NCBI RefSeq assembly: GCF_017309385.1
Contig: NZ_JAFJMJ010000001.1
Span: 4,154,001-4,218,000, forward strand
Length of the DNA: 64,000 bases
Source: Amycolatopsis sp. 195334CR
Lineage (GTDB): Bacteria; Actinomycetota; Actinomycetes; Mycobacteriales; Pseudonocardiaceae
Direction: 5' to 3'
Under the pieces are notes generated by a model. It ran no database searches. It saw only the letters and a list, made by a program, of their open reading frames with translations, and was not told the DNA's origin. This document shows positions 8,252 to 17,065 of the stretch, one piece after another. Position 1 is the stretch's first letter; each line of letters opens with the position of its first letter. The translations under genes and the position numbers were made by a program.

Positions 8252-9016
8252 GTGCGGCTCAACGGAACGGTGGCCGTGGTGACCGGTGGCGGCACCGGGA
8301 TCGGCCGGGCGACGGCACTGGCGCTGGCCGACGCCGGGACGCGGGGCGTGGTGGTCAACTACTCGCGCTCGGCGGACGAGGCCGAACAGACCGTGGCGGA
8401 CCTGGCCGCGCGGGGCTGCGAGGCGGTGGCCGAGCAGGCCGACGTCGCCGACGACGCGCAGGTGCGCTCGCTCGCCGGCCGCGTGCTCGACCGGTTCGGC
8501 CGGGTCGACGTGCTGGTCAACAACGCGGGCACCACCTTCCGCGCCCCGCACCCCGACCTGGACTCGCTCACCGACCAGGTGTGGCACCAGGTGCTCGACG
8601 TGAACCTCCTCGGCCCGTTCCACTGCGTGCGCGCCTTCGCCCCCGCGCTGACCGAAGCCAGGGGCGCGGTGGTCAACGTCGCCTCGATCGCGGGATACCG
8701 GGCGGGTGGTTCTTCGGTGGCCTACGGCGTCAGCAAGGCCGCGCTGTTGCAGTTGACCCGCAACCTCGCGGTGAGCCTGGCCCCGCACGTCCGGGTGAAC
8801 GCGATCGCGCCCGGCACCGTCGCCACCCGCTGGCAAACCGGCCTGCACGGCGCCGAAGCCTTCGAGGAACGCGCCAGGGCGGAACGGGAAATCGTGCCAC
8901 TCCGTGAGATCTCCGGGCCCGAGCACGTGGCGCAGGCGGTGCTGGGGGTGCTGATGATGGACCTGGTGACCGGTGAAGCGGTCATCGTCGACGGTGGCAA
9001 GCACGTGCTCTACTGA
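8252..9016 (+). CDS. Short-chain dehydrogenase/reductase (SDR)
   Basis: A 254-residue classical SDR: TGGGTGIG nucleotide-binding motif, NNAG, and catalytic Ser with YGVSK (Tyr-x-x-x-Lys), then a PG-motif (APGTVATRW). The C-terminus ends TGEAVIVDGGKHVLY. The acidic/polar residues after strand 2 (NYSRSADEAEQ) suggest NADP(H) preference. GTG start at 8252 lies three bases after the polyol dehydrogenase stop, with AAAGGAACTAGGG upstream, so the two are cotranscribed. Inference: a cytosolic partner acting on the same or next sugar/polyol intermediate; exact substrate unknown. Confidence 0.88.
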   Translation: MRLNGTVAVVTGGGTGIGRATALALADAGTRGVVVNYSRSADEAEQTVADLAARGCEAVAEQADVADDAQVRSLAGRVLDRFGRVDVLVNNAGTTFRAPHPDLDSLTDQVWHQVLDVNLLGPFHCVRAFAPALTEARGAVVNVASIAGYRAGGSSVAYGVSKAALLQLTRNLAVSLAPHVRVNAIAPGTVATRWQTGLHGAEAFEERARAEREIVPLREISGPEHVAQAVLGVLMMDLVTGEAVIVDGGKHVLY

Positions 9017-9066
9017 CCAGCCGTTGGTAGGTGGCCTTCGGTGTCAAGTCCGCGTAAAAGGATTTC

Positions 9067-10008
9067 ATGACCCTTCGCCGAGCACGTGCCGCAACCGTGT
9101 CCGCCACCGTTCTCGTCGCCGTGTTCGCCCTCGCCGCACCGGCGCAGGCGGGGCCGGGCGAGCAGCTGAACCCGCCGAGCTGGGGCCTGGACCGGATCGA
9201 CCAGCGGGCCGGCTTCGACCAGCGGTACCAGTTCGAGACGCGGGCCGAGACGGTGACCGCGTACGTGATCGACACCGGGGTGAACCCGCTCCCCGATCTC
9301 GCCGGGCAGGTGCTGGCGGGCAAGGACTTCATCGACGGCGACACCAACCCCGCCGACGGCAACGGCCACGGCACGCACCTGGCCGCGATCATCGGCGGCG
9401 AGAAGTACGGCGTGGCCAAGGACGTGAAGATCGTTCCGGTGCGGGTGCTGGACAACAACGGCAGCGGCACGGTCTCGAACGTGGTGGCCGGGATCGACTG
9501 GGTGACCAAGAACGCGGTGCAGCCCGCGGTGGCCGTGCTCGGCGTGGGTGGCGCGCCGAACACCACCATCGACAACGCCGTGCGCGCGCTGGCCGCGGTG
9601 GTGCCGGTGGCCGTGCCCGCCGGTGGTTCGGCCAGCAACGCGGGCAACTTCTCACCCGCGCGCGTGGCCGAGGCGCTCACCGTGGCGTCGTCGGACCAGC
9701 AGGACCGCGCGGCGAGCTCGTCGAACCACGGCGCTTCGGTGGACCTCTACGCACCCGGTGTATCGATTCCGTCGCCGACCGCCGACGGTGGCGTTCGAGT
9801 GCTTTCGGGCACGTCCACCGCCGCCGCCCACGTGACCGGGGCCGCCGCGCTGTACCGGGCGCTGCACCCGGACGCGACCGCCCCGCAGGCGGCGCAGGCG
9901 GTGGTCGACGCGGCCACGAAGGACAAGCTGAGCGGCGTCCCGGCGGGCACCCCGAATCGCCTGCTGTACACGCTCACGCCGTCGGCGGCCGCGCAACCCG
10001 AACGGTGA
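9067..10008 (+). CDS. Secreted subtilase-like protein lacking the oxyanion-hole Asn
   Basis: A 313-residue S8 family protein. A signal peptide is present (VSATVLVAVFALAAPAQA). Triad candidates are Asp69 (YVIDTGVN), His101 (NGHGTHLA) and Ser250 (SGTSTAAAH). The oxyanion-hole Asn, present as GN in both other subtilases of this window, is Gly187 (VPAGGSASNAG), and the Pro of GTSxAxPH is Ala. There is no inhibitor_I9 propeptide: the mature chain seems to begin right after the signal peptide (NPPSWGLDRIDQRAG). Start ATG 9067 follows AAAGGATTTC. It is 50 bases after the SDR but probably a separate unit. It is divergent from the paralogues at 29-32 kb and may be a weak or non-proteolytic variant. 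Confidence 0.8.
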   Translation: MTLRRARAATVSATVLVAVFALAAPAQAGPGEQLNPPSWGLDRIDQRAGFDQRYQFETRAETVTAYVIDTGVNPLPDLAGQVLAGKDFIDGDTNPADGNGHGTHLAAIIGGEKYGVAKDVKIVPVRVLDNNGSGTVSNVVAGIDWVTKNAVQPAVAVLGVGGAPNTTIDNAVRALAAVVPVAVPAGGSASNAGNFSPARVAEALTVASSDQQDRAASSSNHGASVDLYAPGVSIPSPTADGGVRVLSGTSTAAAHVTGAAALYRALHPDATAPQAAQAVVDAATKDKLSGVPAGTPNRLLYTLTPSAAAQPER

Positions 10009-10107
10009 ATGATGTCCATCACCTGGACTTCAACTCCCGGTGTGCGGGACTAACACGGTAACGTGCCTGGACCGACCTACCGATCCGTTAACAGGAAGGA
10101 CCGGGGC

Positions 10108-13100
10108 ATGTTCCGCAAGGTGCTCGTCGCCAACCGCGGGGAGATCGCGATCCGGGCGTTCCGGGCCGGCTACGAACTCGGCGCCGGTACCGTCGCCGTC
10201 TTCCCGCACGAGGACCGCAACTCGCTGCACCGGCTCAAGGCCGACGAAGCGCATGAGATCGGCGAGCCGGGTCACCCCGTGCGCGCCTATCTCTCCGTCG
10301 AGGAGATCGTGCGCGCCGCCAAGAAGGCCGGTGCCGACGCGGTCTACCCCGGGTACGGCTTCTTGTCGGAGAACCCGGACCTGGCGCGGGCCTGCGAGGA
10401 AGCGGGCATCACCTTCGTCGGGCCGAGCGCGGACATCCTCGAGCTGACCGGCAACAAGGCGCGCGCGGTGGCCGCCGCGCGCGAGGCCGGGGTGCCCGTG
10501 CTGGGCTCCTCCGAGCCGTCCTCGGACATCGACACCCTGGTCGCGGCGGCCGACGAGCTGGGCTTCCCGGTGTTCGTCAAGGCCGTCGCCGGTGGTGGTG
10601 GCCGCGGGATGCGCCGCGTCGAGGACCCGGCCACGCTGCGCGAGTCGATCGAGGCGGCGGCCAGGGAGGCCGAGTCGGCCTTCGGCGACCCGACCGTGTT
10701 CCTGGAGAAGGCGGTCGTCGAGCCGCGGCACATCGAGGTGCAGATCCTCGCCGACGGCCAGGGCAACGTGGTGCACCTCTACGAGCGCGACTGCTCGGTG
10801 CAGCGGCGGCACCAGAAGGTGGTCGAGCTGGCCCCGGCGCCGAACCTGCCGTCCGAACTGCGGGACCGGATCTGCGCGGACGCGGTCAACTTCGCCAAGA
10901 AGATCGGCTACCGCAACGCCGGTACCGTCGAGTTCCTGCTCGACCGCGAGGGCAAGCACGTGTTCATCGAGATGAACCCGCGCATCCAGGTCGAGCACAC
11001 GGTGACCGAGGAGGTCACCGACGTCGACCTGGTGCAGTCGCAGCTGCGCATCGCGGCCGGCGAGACGCTGGCCGACCTCGGCCTCTCGCAGGACAAGATC
11101 TACCTGCGCGGTGCCGCGCTGCAGTGCCGGATCACCACCGAGGACCCGGCCAACGGGTTCCGCCCGGACACCGGCATGATCAGCGCCTACCGCTCGCCCG
11201 GCGGCTCGGGCATCCGGCTCGACGGCGGCACCGCCTTCGCCGGGACCGAGATCAGCGCGCACTTCGACTCGCTGCTGGTGAAGCTGAGCTGCCGCGGCCG
11301 CGACTTCAAGACCGCGGTCGGCCGGGCCCGGCGCGCGGTGGCCGAGTTCCGCATCCGCGGGGTCGCCACGAACATCCCGTTCCTCCAGGCGGTGCTCGAC
11401 GACGAGGACTTCCAGCAGGGCCGCGTGACCACCTCGTTCATCGACGAGCGCCCGCACCTGCTGACCGCGCGGCACTCCGCCGACCGCGGGACGCGCCTGC
11501 TCACCTACCTGGCCGACGTCACGGTGAACAAGCCGAACGGCGAGCGGCCGCGGTCGATCAACCCGTCGCAGAAGCTGCCCGCGCTGCCCGAGCACGACCC
11601 GGCACCGGGGTCGAAGCAGAAGCTGGTCGAGCTGGGCCCGGCCGGGTTCGCCCGCTGGCTGCGGGAATCGCCGAACATCGGCGTCACCGACACCACCTTC
11701 CGCGACGCGCACCAGTCGCTGCTGGCCACCCGCGTGCGGACGAAGGACCTGCTGGCGGTGGCCCCGGTGGTGGCGCGCACGCTGCCGGAACTGCTTTCAC
11801 TGGAGTGCTGGGGCGGCGCCACCTACGACGTCGCGCTGCGGTTCCTCGCCGAGGACCCGTGGGAGCGGCTGGCCGCGCTGCGCGAGGCCGTGCCGAACAT
11901 CTGCCTGCAGATGCTGCTGCGCGGGCGGAACACGGTCGGCTACACGCCCTACCCGACCGAGGTGACCAACGCCTTCGTGCAGGAGGCTTCGGCCACCGGC
12001 ATCGACATCTTCCGCATCTTCGACGCGCTCAACGACGTCGAGCAGATGCGGCCGGCGATCGAGGCGGTGCGCGAAACCCCGTCGGTGGCGGAGGTCGCGC
12101 TCTGCTACACCTCGGACCTCTCCGACCCGGCGGAGAAGCTGTACACATTGGACTACTACCTCAAGCTGGCGGAGCAGATCGTCGGCGCGGGGGCGCACAT
12201 CCTGGCTATCAAGGACATGGCCGGGCTGCTGCGGGCACCGGCCGCGGTCAAGCTGGTCACCGCGCTGCGCAAGGAGTTCGACCTGCCGGTGCACATCCAC
12301 ACGCACGACACCCCCGGCGGTCAGCTGGCCACCTACCTGGCCGCGATCAACGCCGGTGCCGACGCGGTGGACGGTGCGGTGGCGTCGATGGCGGGCACCA
12401 CCTCGCAGCCGTCACTGTCCGCTTTGGTCGCCGCGACCGACTACTCGGCGCGCCCGACCGGACTGGACCTCGGCGCGATCGGGGAGCTGGAGCCGTACTG
12501 GGAGAGCGTGCGCAAGATCTACGCGCCGTTCGAGGCCGGGCTCGCCTCGCCCACCGGCCGGGTGTATCACCACGAGATCCCCGGCGGTCAGCTGTCCAAC
12601 CTGCGCACCCAGGCGGTCGCGCTGGGGCTGGGCGACCGGTTCGAGGACATCGAGGTGATGTACGCCGCGGCGGACAAGATCCTCGGGCACCTGGTCAAGG
12701 TCACCCCGTCCTCGAAGGTGGTCGGCGACCTGGCGCTGCACCTGGTCGGCGCCGGGGTCGAGCCGGCCGACTTCGAGGCGGACCCGAGCAAGTTCGACAT
12801 CCCGGACTCGGTGATCGGCTTCCTGCGTGGTGAGCTGGGCGACCCGCCCGGTGGCTGGCCGGAACCCTTCCGCACCAAGGCACTGGAGGGCCGCGCGGAC
12901 GCCAAGCCGGTGGCCGAACTGTCCGAAGAGGACCGTGAGGACCTGGCGAAGGAACCGCGCCGCACGCTCAACCGGCTGCTGTTCCCCGGGCCCACCAAGG
13001 AGTTCGAGAACCACCGCGCGGCCTACGGCGACACCAGCGTGCTGCCGAGCAAGGACTTCTTCTACGGCCTGCGGCCGGGCGAGGAGTACCAGGTCGACCT

Positions 13101-13479
13101 GGAACCGGGCGTGCGGCTGCTGATCGAGCTGGAGGCCATCGGCGAGGCCGACGAGCGCGGCATGCGCACGGTGATGTCCAGCCTGAACGGGCAGATCCGG
13201 CCGATCCAGGTCCGCGACGCGTCGATCGCCTCGGACATCCCGGCCACCGAGAAGGCCGAGAAGGGCAACCCCAAGCACGTCGCCGCGCCGTTCGCCGGGG
13301 TGGTCACGCTGTCGGTGAGCGAGGGCGACGAGGTGGCCGCCGGTGCGACCGTGGCGACCATCGAGGCGATGAAGATGGAGGCCGCGATCACCGCGCCCAG
13401 CGGTGGCAAGGTCGGCAGGCTGGCGATCACTTCGGTGCAACAGGTGGAGGGCGGCGACCTGCTCGTCGTGCTGGAATGA
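10108..13479 (+). CDS. pyc: Pyruvate carboxylase
   Basis: A 1123-residue single-chain enzyme in the usual order. The N-terminal biotin carboxylase (KVLVANRGEIAIRAFRA; ATP-grasp loop FVKAVAGGGGRGMR; EMNPRIQVEHTVTEEVT) is followed from ~residue 540 by the carboxyltransferase (TDTTFRDAHQSLLATRVR; DIFRIFDALNDV; VHIHTHDTPGGQ with the metal-binding HTHD). Next come the tetramerisation region and a C-terminal biotinyl domain with EAMKMEA. Known: ATP-dependent carboxylation of pyruvate to oxaloacetate, the main anaplerotic step in the cytosol. ATG 10108 has AGGAAGGA eight bases upstream; an open extension to 10063 lacks this. Only four bases separate it from the adenylate cyclase gene. Confidence 0.97.
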   Translation: MFRKVLVANRGEIAIRAFRAGYELGAGTVAVFPHEDRNSLHRLKADEAHEIGEPGHPVRAYLSVEEIVRAAKKAGADAVYPGYGFLSENPDLARACEEAGITFVGPSADILELTGNKARAVAAAREAGVPVLGSSEPSSDIDTLVAAADELGFPVFVKAVAGGGGRGMRRVEDPATLRESIEAAAREAESAFGDPTVFLEKAVVEPRHIEVQILADGQGNVVHLYERDCSVQRRHQKVVELAPAPNLPSELRDRICADAVNFAKKIGYRNAGTVEFLLDREGKHVFIEMNPRIQVEHTVTEEVTDVDLVQSQLRIAAGETLADLGLSQDKIYLRGAALQCRITTEDPANGFRPDTGMISAYRSPGGSGIRLDGGTAFAGTEISAHFDSLLVKLSCRGRDFKTAVGRARRAVAEFRIRGVATNIPFLQAVLDDEDFQQGRVTTSFIDERPHLLTARHSADRGTRLLTYLADVTVNKPNGERPRSINPSQKLPALPEHDPAPGSKQKLVELGPAGFARWLRESPNIGVTDTTFRDAHQSLLATRVRTKDLLAVAPVVARTLPELLSLECWGGATYDVALRFLAEDPWERLAALREAVPNICLQMLLRGRNTVGYTPYPTEVTNAFVQEASATGIDIFRIFDALNDVEQMRPAIEAVRETPSVAEVALCYTSDLSDPAEKLYTLDYYLKLAEQIVGAGAHILAIKDMAGLLRAPAAVKLVTALRKEFDLPVHIHTHDTPGGQLATYLAAINAGADAVDGAVASMAGTTSQPSLSALVAATDYSARPTGLDLGAIGELEPYWESVRKIYAPFEAGLASPTGRVYHHEIPGGQLSNLRTQAVALGLGDRFEDIEVMYAAADKILGHLVKVTPSSKVVGDLALHLVGAGVEPADFEADPSKFDIPDSVIGFLRGELGDPPGGWPEPFRTKALEGRADAKPVAELSEEDREDLAKEPRRTLNRLLFPGPTKEFENHRAAYGDTSVLPSKDFFYGLRPGEEYQVDLEPGVRLLIELEAIGEADERGMRTVMSSLNGQIRPIQVRDASIASDIPATEKAEKGNPKHVAAPFAGVVTLSVSEGDEVAAGATVATIEAMKMEAAITAPSGGKVGRLAITSVQQVEGGDLLVVLE

Positions 13480-13483
13480 CGCG

Positions 13484-15022
13484 GTGACGACCACGGCGCG
13501 CCCGCTGGGCTCCTGGCTGCTGGGCTCGGCCGATCAGCGGGACACCGTCCTGCGGGTGCGCCTGAACCTGCTGCTGATCACCTCCATCGTGCTGGCGAAC
13601 GTGATCGGCGCGGTGGTGGTGATCGCGCTGGTGGTCCTGGTCATCCCCGGGCCCAGCGTGTTCTCCGCCGACCTGGTGTTCTGGCAGGCCGTGGTGCTGC
13701 CGGTGTACGTGGGGTTCTCCTTGCTGGCCGGGGTGGTCTGGGGTCGCAGGCGGGCGGTGCGCACGCTGAGCTGGGTGTTCGAGGGCCGGGCGCCCAGTCA
13801 GCGCGAGCGGCGCGCGGCCCTGCGCGTGCCGATCCGGCTGGCGCGCGTGCAGGCGGTCTTCTGGCTCGGGGCGCTGCTGCTGTTCACCACGGTGACCGCG
13901 CTCGAACTGCCCGGCGCGGCGTTCAAGGTCGGCTTCACCGTGGCGTTCGGCGGCATCGTGGTCTGCGCGAACTCGTACCTGCTGAGCGAGTTCTCGCTGC
14001 GGCCGGTGGCCGCGCGGGTGCTCGCCGCCGGCCCGCCGATGCGGCGGCGGGTGACCGCCGGGATCACCGTGCGGATGCTGCTGGCGTGGTTGCTCGGGAC
14101 CGGGTTGCCGGTGTTCGGGCTGATGCTGGTGGCGATGTTCGCGCTGATCCGCGAGGACGTGACGAGCGCCCAGCTGTCGGTGGCGATCCTGGTGCTCGGT
14201 GCGGTCATCCTGGTGTTCGGGTTCCTGCTGGTCACGTTGACCGCGCGGGCCACGGCGGCGCCGGTGCGGACCGTGCGCGCGGCGTTGTCCAGGGTGGAGA
14301 AGGGCGAGCTGGACACCGAGGTCGCCGTGTTCGACGGCACCGAGCTGGGGCAGTTGCAGTCGGGGTTCAACCGCATGGTCGGCGGGCTGCGGGAGCGCGA
14401 GCGCATCCGTGACCTGTTCGGCAGGCACGTCGGGCACGAGGTCGCCGCCGAGGCGCTGGAGCGGCAGGCCGGGCTGGGCGGTGAGGTGCGGGAGGTGGCG
14501 GTGCTGTTCGTCGACGTGATCGGCTCGACCACGCTCGCCGCGACGCGGCCGCCCGGTGAGGTGGTCGAGCTGTTGAACCGGTTCTTCGCGGTGGTGGTCT
14601 CGGCGGTCCACGCGCACGGCGGTTTCGTGAACAAGTTCGAGGGGGACGCGGCGCTGGCGGTGTTCGGGGCGCCGGCGGACCAGCCGGACTCGCCGGGGCA
14701 GGCACTGGCGGCCGCGCGCGAGATGGCCGAGCGGCTGGTGGCGGAGGTGCCCGAGTGCCAGGCGGGCATCGGCGTGGCGGCGGGGCAGGCGGTCGCGGGC
14801 AACATCGGCCACGAGAGCCGGTTCGAGTACACGGTGATCGGCGACCCGGTGAACGAAGCGGCGCGGCTGACGGAACTGGCGAAGTCGGTGCCGGGGCGGG
14901 TGGTCGCCTCGATGGCCGCCGTCGAGTCGGCGGCGGGGGCGGAGGCGTCGCGGTGGCACCAGATCGACGAGACGACCCTACGAGGCCGAACCGCCCCGAC
15001 GAGGATCGCCGCCCCTCGCTGA
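13484..15022 (+). CDS. Membrane class III adenylate cyclase with HAMP domain
   Basis: A 512-residue protein. Six membrane segments occupy residues ~25-255 (e.g. LLLITSIVLANVIGAVVVI, FGLMLVAMFALI). A HAMP linker (TARATAAPVRTVRAALSRVEKGELDTEV) leads to a cyclase catalytic domain with a complete residue set: metal Asp344 and Asp388 (LFVDVIGST, KFEGDAAL), purine Lys384 and Asp454, Asn457 and Arg461 (VIGDPVNEAARL). Known: this matches the mycobacterial Rv1318c-Rv1320c/Rv3645 type, producing cAMP at the membrane, with the HAMP domain modulating output. GTG 13484 starts four bases after the pyc stop, so the two are probably translationally coupled. An upstream extension in frame lies inside pyc and is rejected. 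Confidence 0.92.
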   Translation: MTTTARPLGSWLLGSADQRDTVLRVRLNLLLITSIVLANVIGAVVVIALVVLVIPGPSVFSADLVFWQAVVLPVYVGFSLLAGVVWGRRRAVRTLSWVFEGRAPSQRERRAALRVPIRLARVQAVFWLGALLLFTTVTALELPGAAFKVGFTVAFGGIVVCANSYLLSEFSLRPVAARVLAAGPPMRRRVTAGITVRMLLAWLLGTGLPVFGLMLVAMFALIREDVTSAQLSVAILVLGAVILVFGFLLVTLTARATAAPVRTVRAALSRVEKGELDTEVAVFDGTELGQLQSGFNRMVGGLRERERIRDLFGRHVGHEVAAEALERQAGLGGEVREVAVLFVDVIGSTTLAATRPPGEVVELLNRFFAVVVSAVHAHGGFVNKFEGDAALAVFGAPADQPDSPGQALAAAREMAERLVAEVPECQAGIGVAAGQAVAGNIGHESRFEYTVIGDPVNEAARLTELAKSVPGRVVASMAAVESAAGAEASRWHQIDETTLRGRTAPTRIAAPR

Positions 15023-15238
15023 CCGGCCACCGCTGATCCGCCGCGGCTGACTTGCCACGGCTGAGCCGGAATCACCGCGCTTCGCCCAGCTGGCACGAAG
15101 TGGCTGGAATGGCGCCGGTCACCTTGGCCGTAGCCGCCGAGGATGGCTGCCTCCCGCCGAGCTGATCCCGGGCGGCAGGGCACCGAGTCGGCCGGAAATG
15201 CCGCGCCCCCACCCTGTCCTCCCGGTTACCTTGGCGGC

Positions 15239-16063
15239 GTGCGCATTCACGTTGTTCCCCAGACCCAGGGCGCGCTGACTCCGCGCGCCGCCCAGCTTGC
15301 CGGTGGGGCGCGGGCGCTCGGGGCGCTGGCCGCCGAGGTGCTCGGTGTGCTCGCCACCGAGATCACCCTCGACCCCACCCGTGATCCGGCCAAAGTGGAC
15401 GGCATCGCCGACCGCGCCGCCCTGGTGCGCAACCGCGCCGCCCAGCTCGCCGCGTTGGAGGCGCCCGCGGCGAAGGTGCTCACCATCGGTGGCGACTGCG
15501 CGGTCGAACTGGCCCCGATCGGCGTGGCCCGCTTCCGCCACGGCGCGGGCCTCGGCGTCGCCTACTTCGACGCCCATCCCGACCTCAACACCGCCGAGAC
15601 CTCCCCCTCCGGCGCCTACCACGGCATGGTGTTGCGCTCGCTGTTCGGCGAGGGCGACCCGGAGTTCGCCGCCTCGCCCGCGCTCGAGCCGGGCCGCGCG
15701 GTCCTGGTCGGCACCCGCTCGATCGACCCCGCCGAGCAGGAGGCCATCGACAGCGGGCTGGCCACCACCGCCACGCCCGCCGAACTCCCCGAACGCCTGC
15801 GCGACAGCGGCGCCGACCGCGTCTACCTGCACCTCGACCTCGACGTGCTCGACCCGGCCGAGTTCGCCGGGCTCAACTACCCCGAACCGGACGGGCTGAG
15901 CGTGCCCGAACTGGTCGCCGCGATCCGTGCACTCGGGGAGTTCGAGGTGGTCGGCGCGGCGGTCACCGAATGCGTCACCGACGACCGGGACGAACTGCGC
16001 AAGCTCGTCCCCGTCCTGGAGGCGATCCGCGACGTGCTGGTCAGGCCTTCTGACCCACGCTGA
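15239..16063 (+). CDS. Arginase/agmatinase-family ureohydrolase
   Basis: A 274-residue ureohydrolase with the manganese motifs in order: GGDCAVEL (residues 84-91), DAHPDLN (Asp111, His113, Asp115) and HLDLDVLDP (Asp200, Asp202). His128 in GAYHGM is the conserved active-site His. In place of the usual GGDHS the first motif has Cys87 where a metal His is expected; Cys at this place occurs in some family branches, so metal content may differ. Known: members hydrolyse arginine, agmatine, guanidinobutyrate or formimidoylglutamate. GTG 15239 lies about 6 bases after TTACCTT, a possible -10 element, suggesting a leaderless transcript. Its 3' end overlaps the converging SagB-like gene by 23 bases. 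Confidence 0.85.
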   Translation: MRIHVVPQTQGALTPRAAQLAGGARALGALAAEVLGVLATEITLDPTRDPAKVDGIADRAALVRNRAAQLAALEAPAAKVLTIGGDCAVELAPIGVARFRHGAGLGVAYFDAHPDLNTAETSPSGAYHGMVLRSLFGEGDPEFAASPALEPGRAVLVGTRSIDPAEQEAIDSGLATTATPAELPERLRDSGADRVYLHLDLDVLDPAEFAGLNYPEPDGLSVPELVAAIRALGEFEVVGAAVTECVTDDRDELRKLVPVLEAIRDVLVRPSDPR

Positions 16064-16751
16064 ACAACATCGTGGCGATCTCCGAGTCGGGCAGGCACAG
16101 CAGGGCGCCGAGGGCGCGGTCGTCGAACGCCGAGATCGCGCAGCAGGCCAGCCCCAGCGCGGTCCCCACGGTGTAGAGGTTCTGCACCGCCACCCCGGCG
16201 TCCACGTGCAGCGTCCGGTAGTGCCGCAGCGGGTACTGGCTGAAGGCCACGTCCAGCCGCGCGGTCAGCGCGATGCTCACCGGCGCGTTCGCGGCGAACT
16301 CCGGCTGCAGGAAGACCTCGGTCAGCCGCTCGGTCGGGTCACCGCCGCCGATCTCGATCAGCTGGTGCGAGACCGACTCGTACCGGTAGATCCCGGGCGG
16401 CACCCCGTCGGCCTGGCGGACCAGCAGGTAGGCACGCAGGCAGAGCAGCCCACCGGCGCTGGGCGCCATGCCGAGCGGGTGCTTGTCCACCCCCTGCGCC
16501 TGCACGAACCGCTGCACGCCGAGCGCGAAGCGCAGCAACGCGCTCAGCGCGGCCATGTCGAGCGGCCGGTCGGCGAACTTGGCCGCGGACCGGCGTTGCA
16601 CCAGCGTGCCGACCAGGTCCGCGCGCGGCGGTTCGAGGTCGGGCAGCGGGATCCGGTGGCCGTTGGGCTGCACGGGCCGGTCACGGGTGTCCTCGGACTG
16701 CCCGTTCAGCATCGCGTGCACGGCCTTCGCCGAGGAGAGCGCGTCCGCCAT
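16041..16751 (-). CDS. SagB/ThcOx-like nitroreductase-family oxidoreductase
   Basis: A 236-residue protein with the FMN-binding nitroreductase layout: LVQRRSAAKFADRPLDMAALSALL (Arg-Ser phosphate grip), PSAGGLLCLRAYLLV, PPGIYRYESVSHQLIEIGG (the SagB-type insertion), and DAGVAVQNLYTVGTALGLACC near the end. Known: SagB-type enzymes oxidise azolines to azoles in RiPP pathways, but many stand-alone members have no known substrate. No cyclodehydratase, precursor peptide or leader protease is adjacent, so a RiPP role is unsupported. It is transcribed away from the PucR-type gene, with two palindromes in the shared upstream region, and overlaps the ureohydrolase 3' end. Confidence 0.8.
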   Translation of the reverse strand: MADALSSAKAVHAMLNGQSEDTRDRPVQPNGHRIPLPDLEPPRADLVGTLVQRRSAAKFADRPLDMAALSALLRFALGVQRFVQAQGVDKHPLGMAPSAGGLLCLRAYLLVRQADGVPPGIYRYESVSHQLIEIGGGDPTERLTEVFLQPEFAANAPVSIALTARLDVAFSQYPLRHYRTLHVDAGVAVQNLYTVGTALGLACCAISAFDDRALGALLCLPDSEIATMLFSVGQKA

Positions 16752-16886
16752 TCGCCCAACATAGTCGATTGCACCCGTTCGGCCGTACGCCAGACGATCT
16801 TTGGCCCAAGTTTCACGGACCGCGACGTCAGTTCGGCCGGGTGGTGGTGTGAAAGCGGCCCGCGAGCGCGCTGACCTGGCGGTAAT

Positions 16887-16901
16887 TGTCAGTCGGTGAC
16901 A
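16887..16901. promoter_or_regulatory. Inverted repeat, candidate operator 1
   Basis: TGTCAGTCGGTGACA: TGTCA and TGACA arms around a 5-base centre. Lies about 32 bases (three helical turns) from the stronger palindrome at 16918, between the divergent SagB-like and PucR-type genes. Confidence 0.5.
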
Positions 16902-16917
16902 GCGGGGCGCGGTGATT

Positions 16918-16935
16918 TTGTCACCCGGGTGACAA
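16918..16935. promoter_or_regulatory. Perfect 18-bp palindrome, candidate operator 2
   Basis: TTGTCACCCGGGTGACAA is a perfect 18-bp palindrome in the 314-base intergenic region between the divergent SagB-like (start 16751) and PucR-type (start 17066) genes. A lone GGTGACA half-site follows at about 16958. Repeated GTGACA arms suggest cooperative binding by one regulator, the PucR-type protein being the obvious candidate. Confidence 0.6.
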
Positions 16936-17065
16936 GAAATCGGTTTCTTCTGCGGGAGGTGACACGTTTGGGGTTACTTTTCCGATGTGCTCGACGTCAC
17001 CCCGCAGTGCGTCGACGCCCCGGCGGGGGCGCGCGGTGGGGAACGAGCGGAGCAAAGGAGCTGCG

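Noticed and set aside
16041..16751. RiPP azole-forming cluster around the SagB-like gene
   Set aside because: No cyclodehydratase, precursor peptide or protease gene is within reach; neighbours are a ureohydrolase and a PucR-type regulator.
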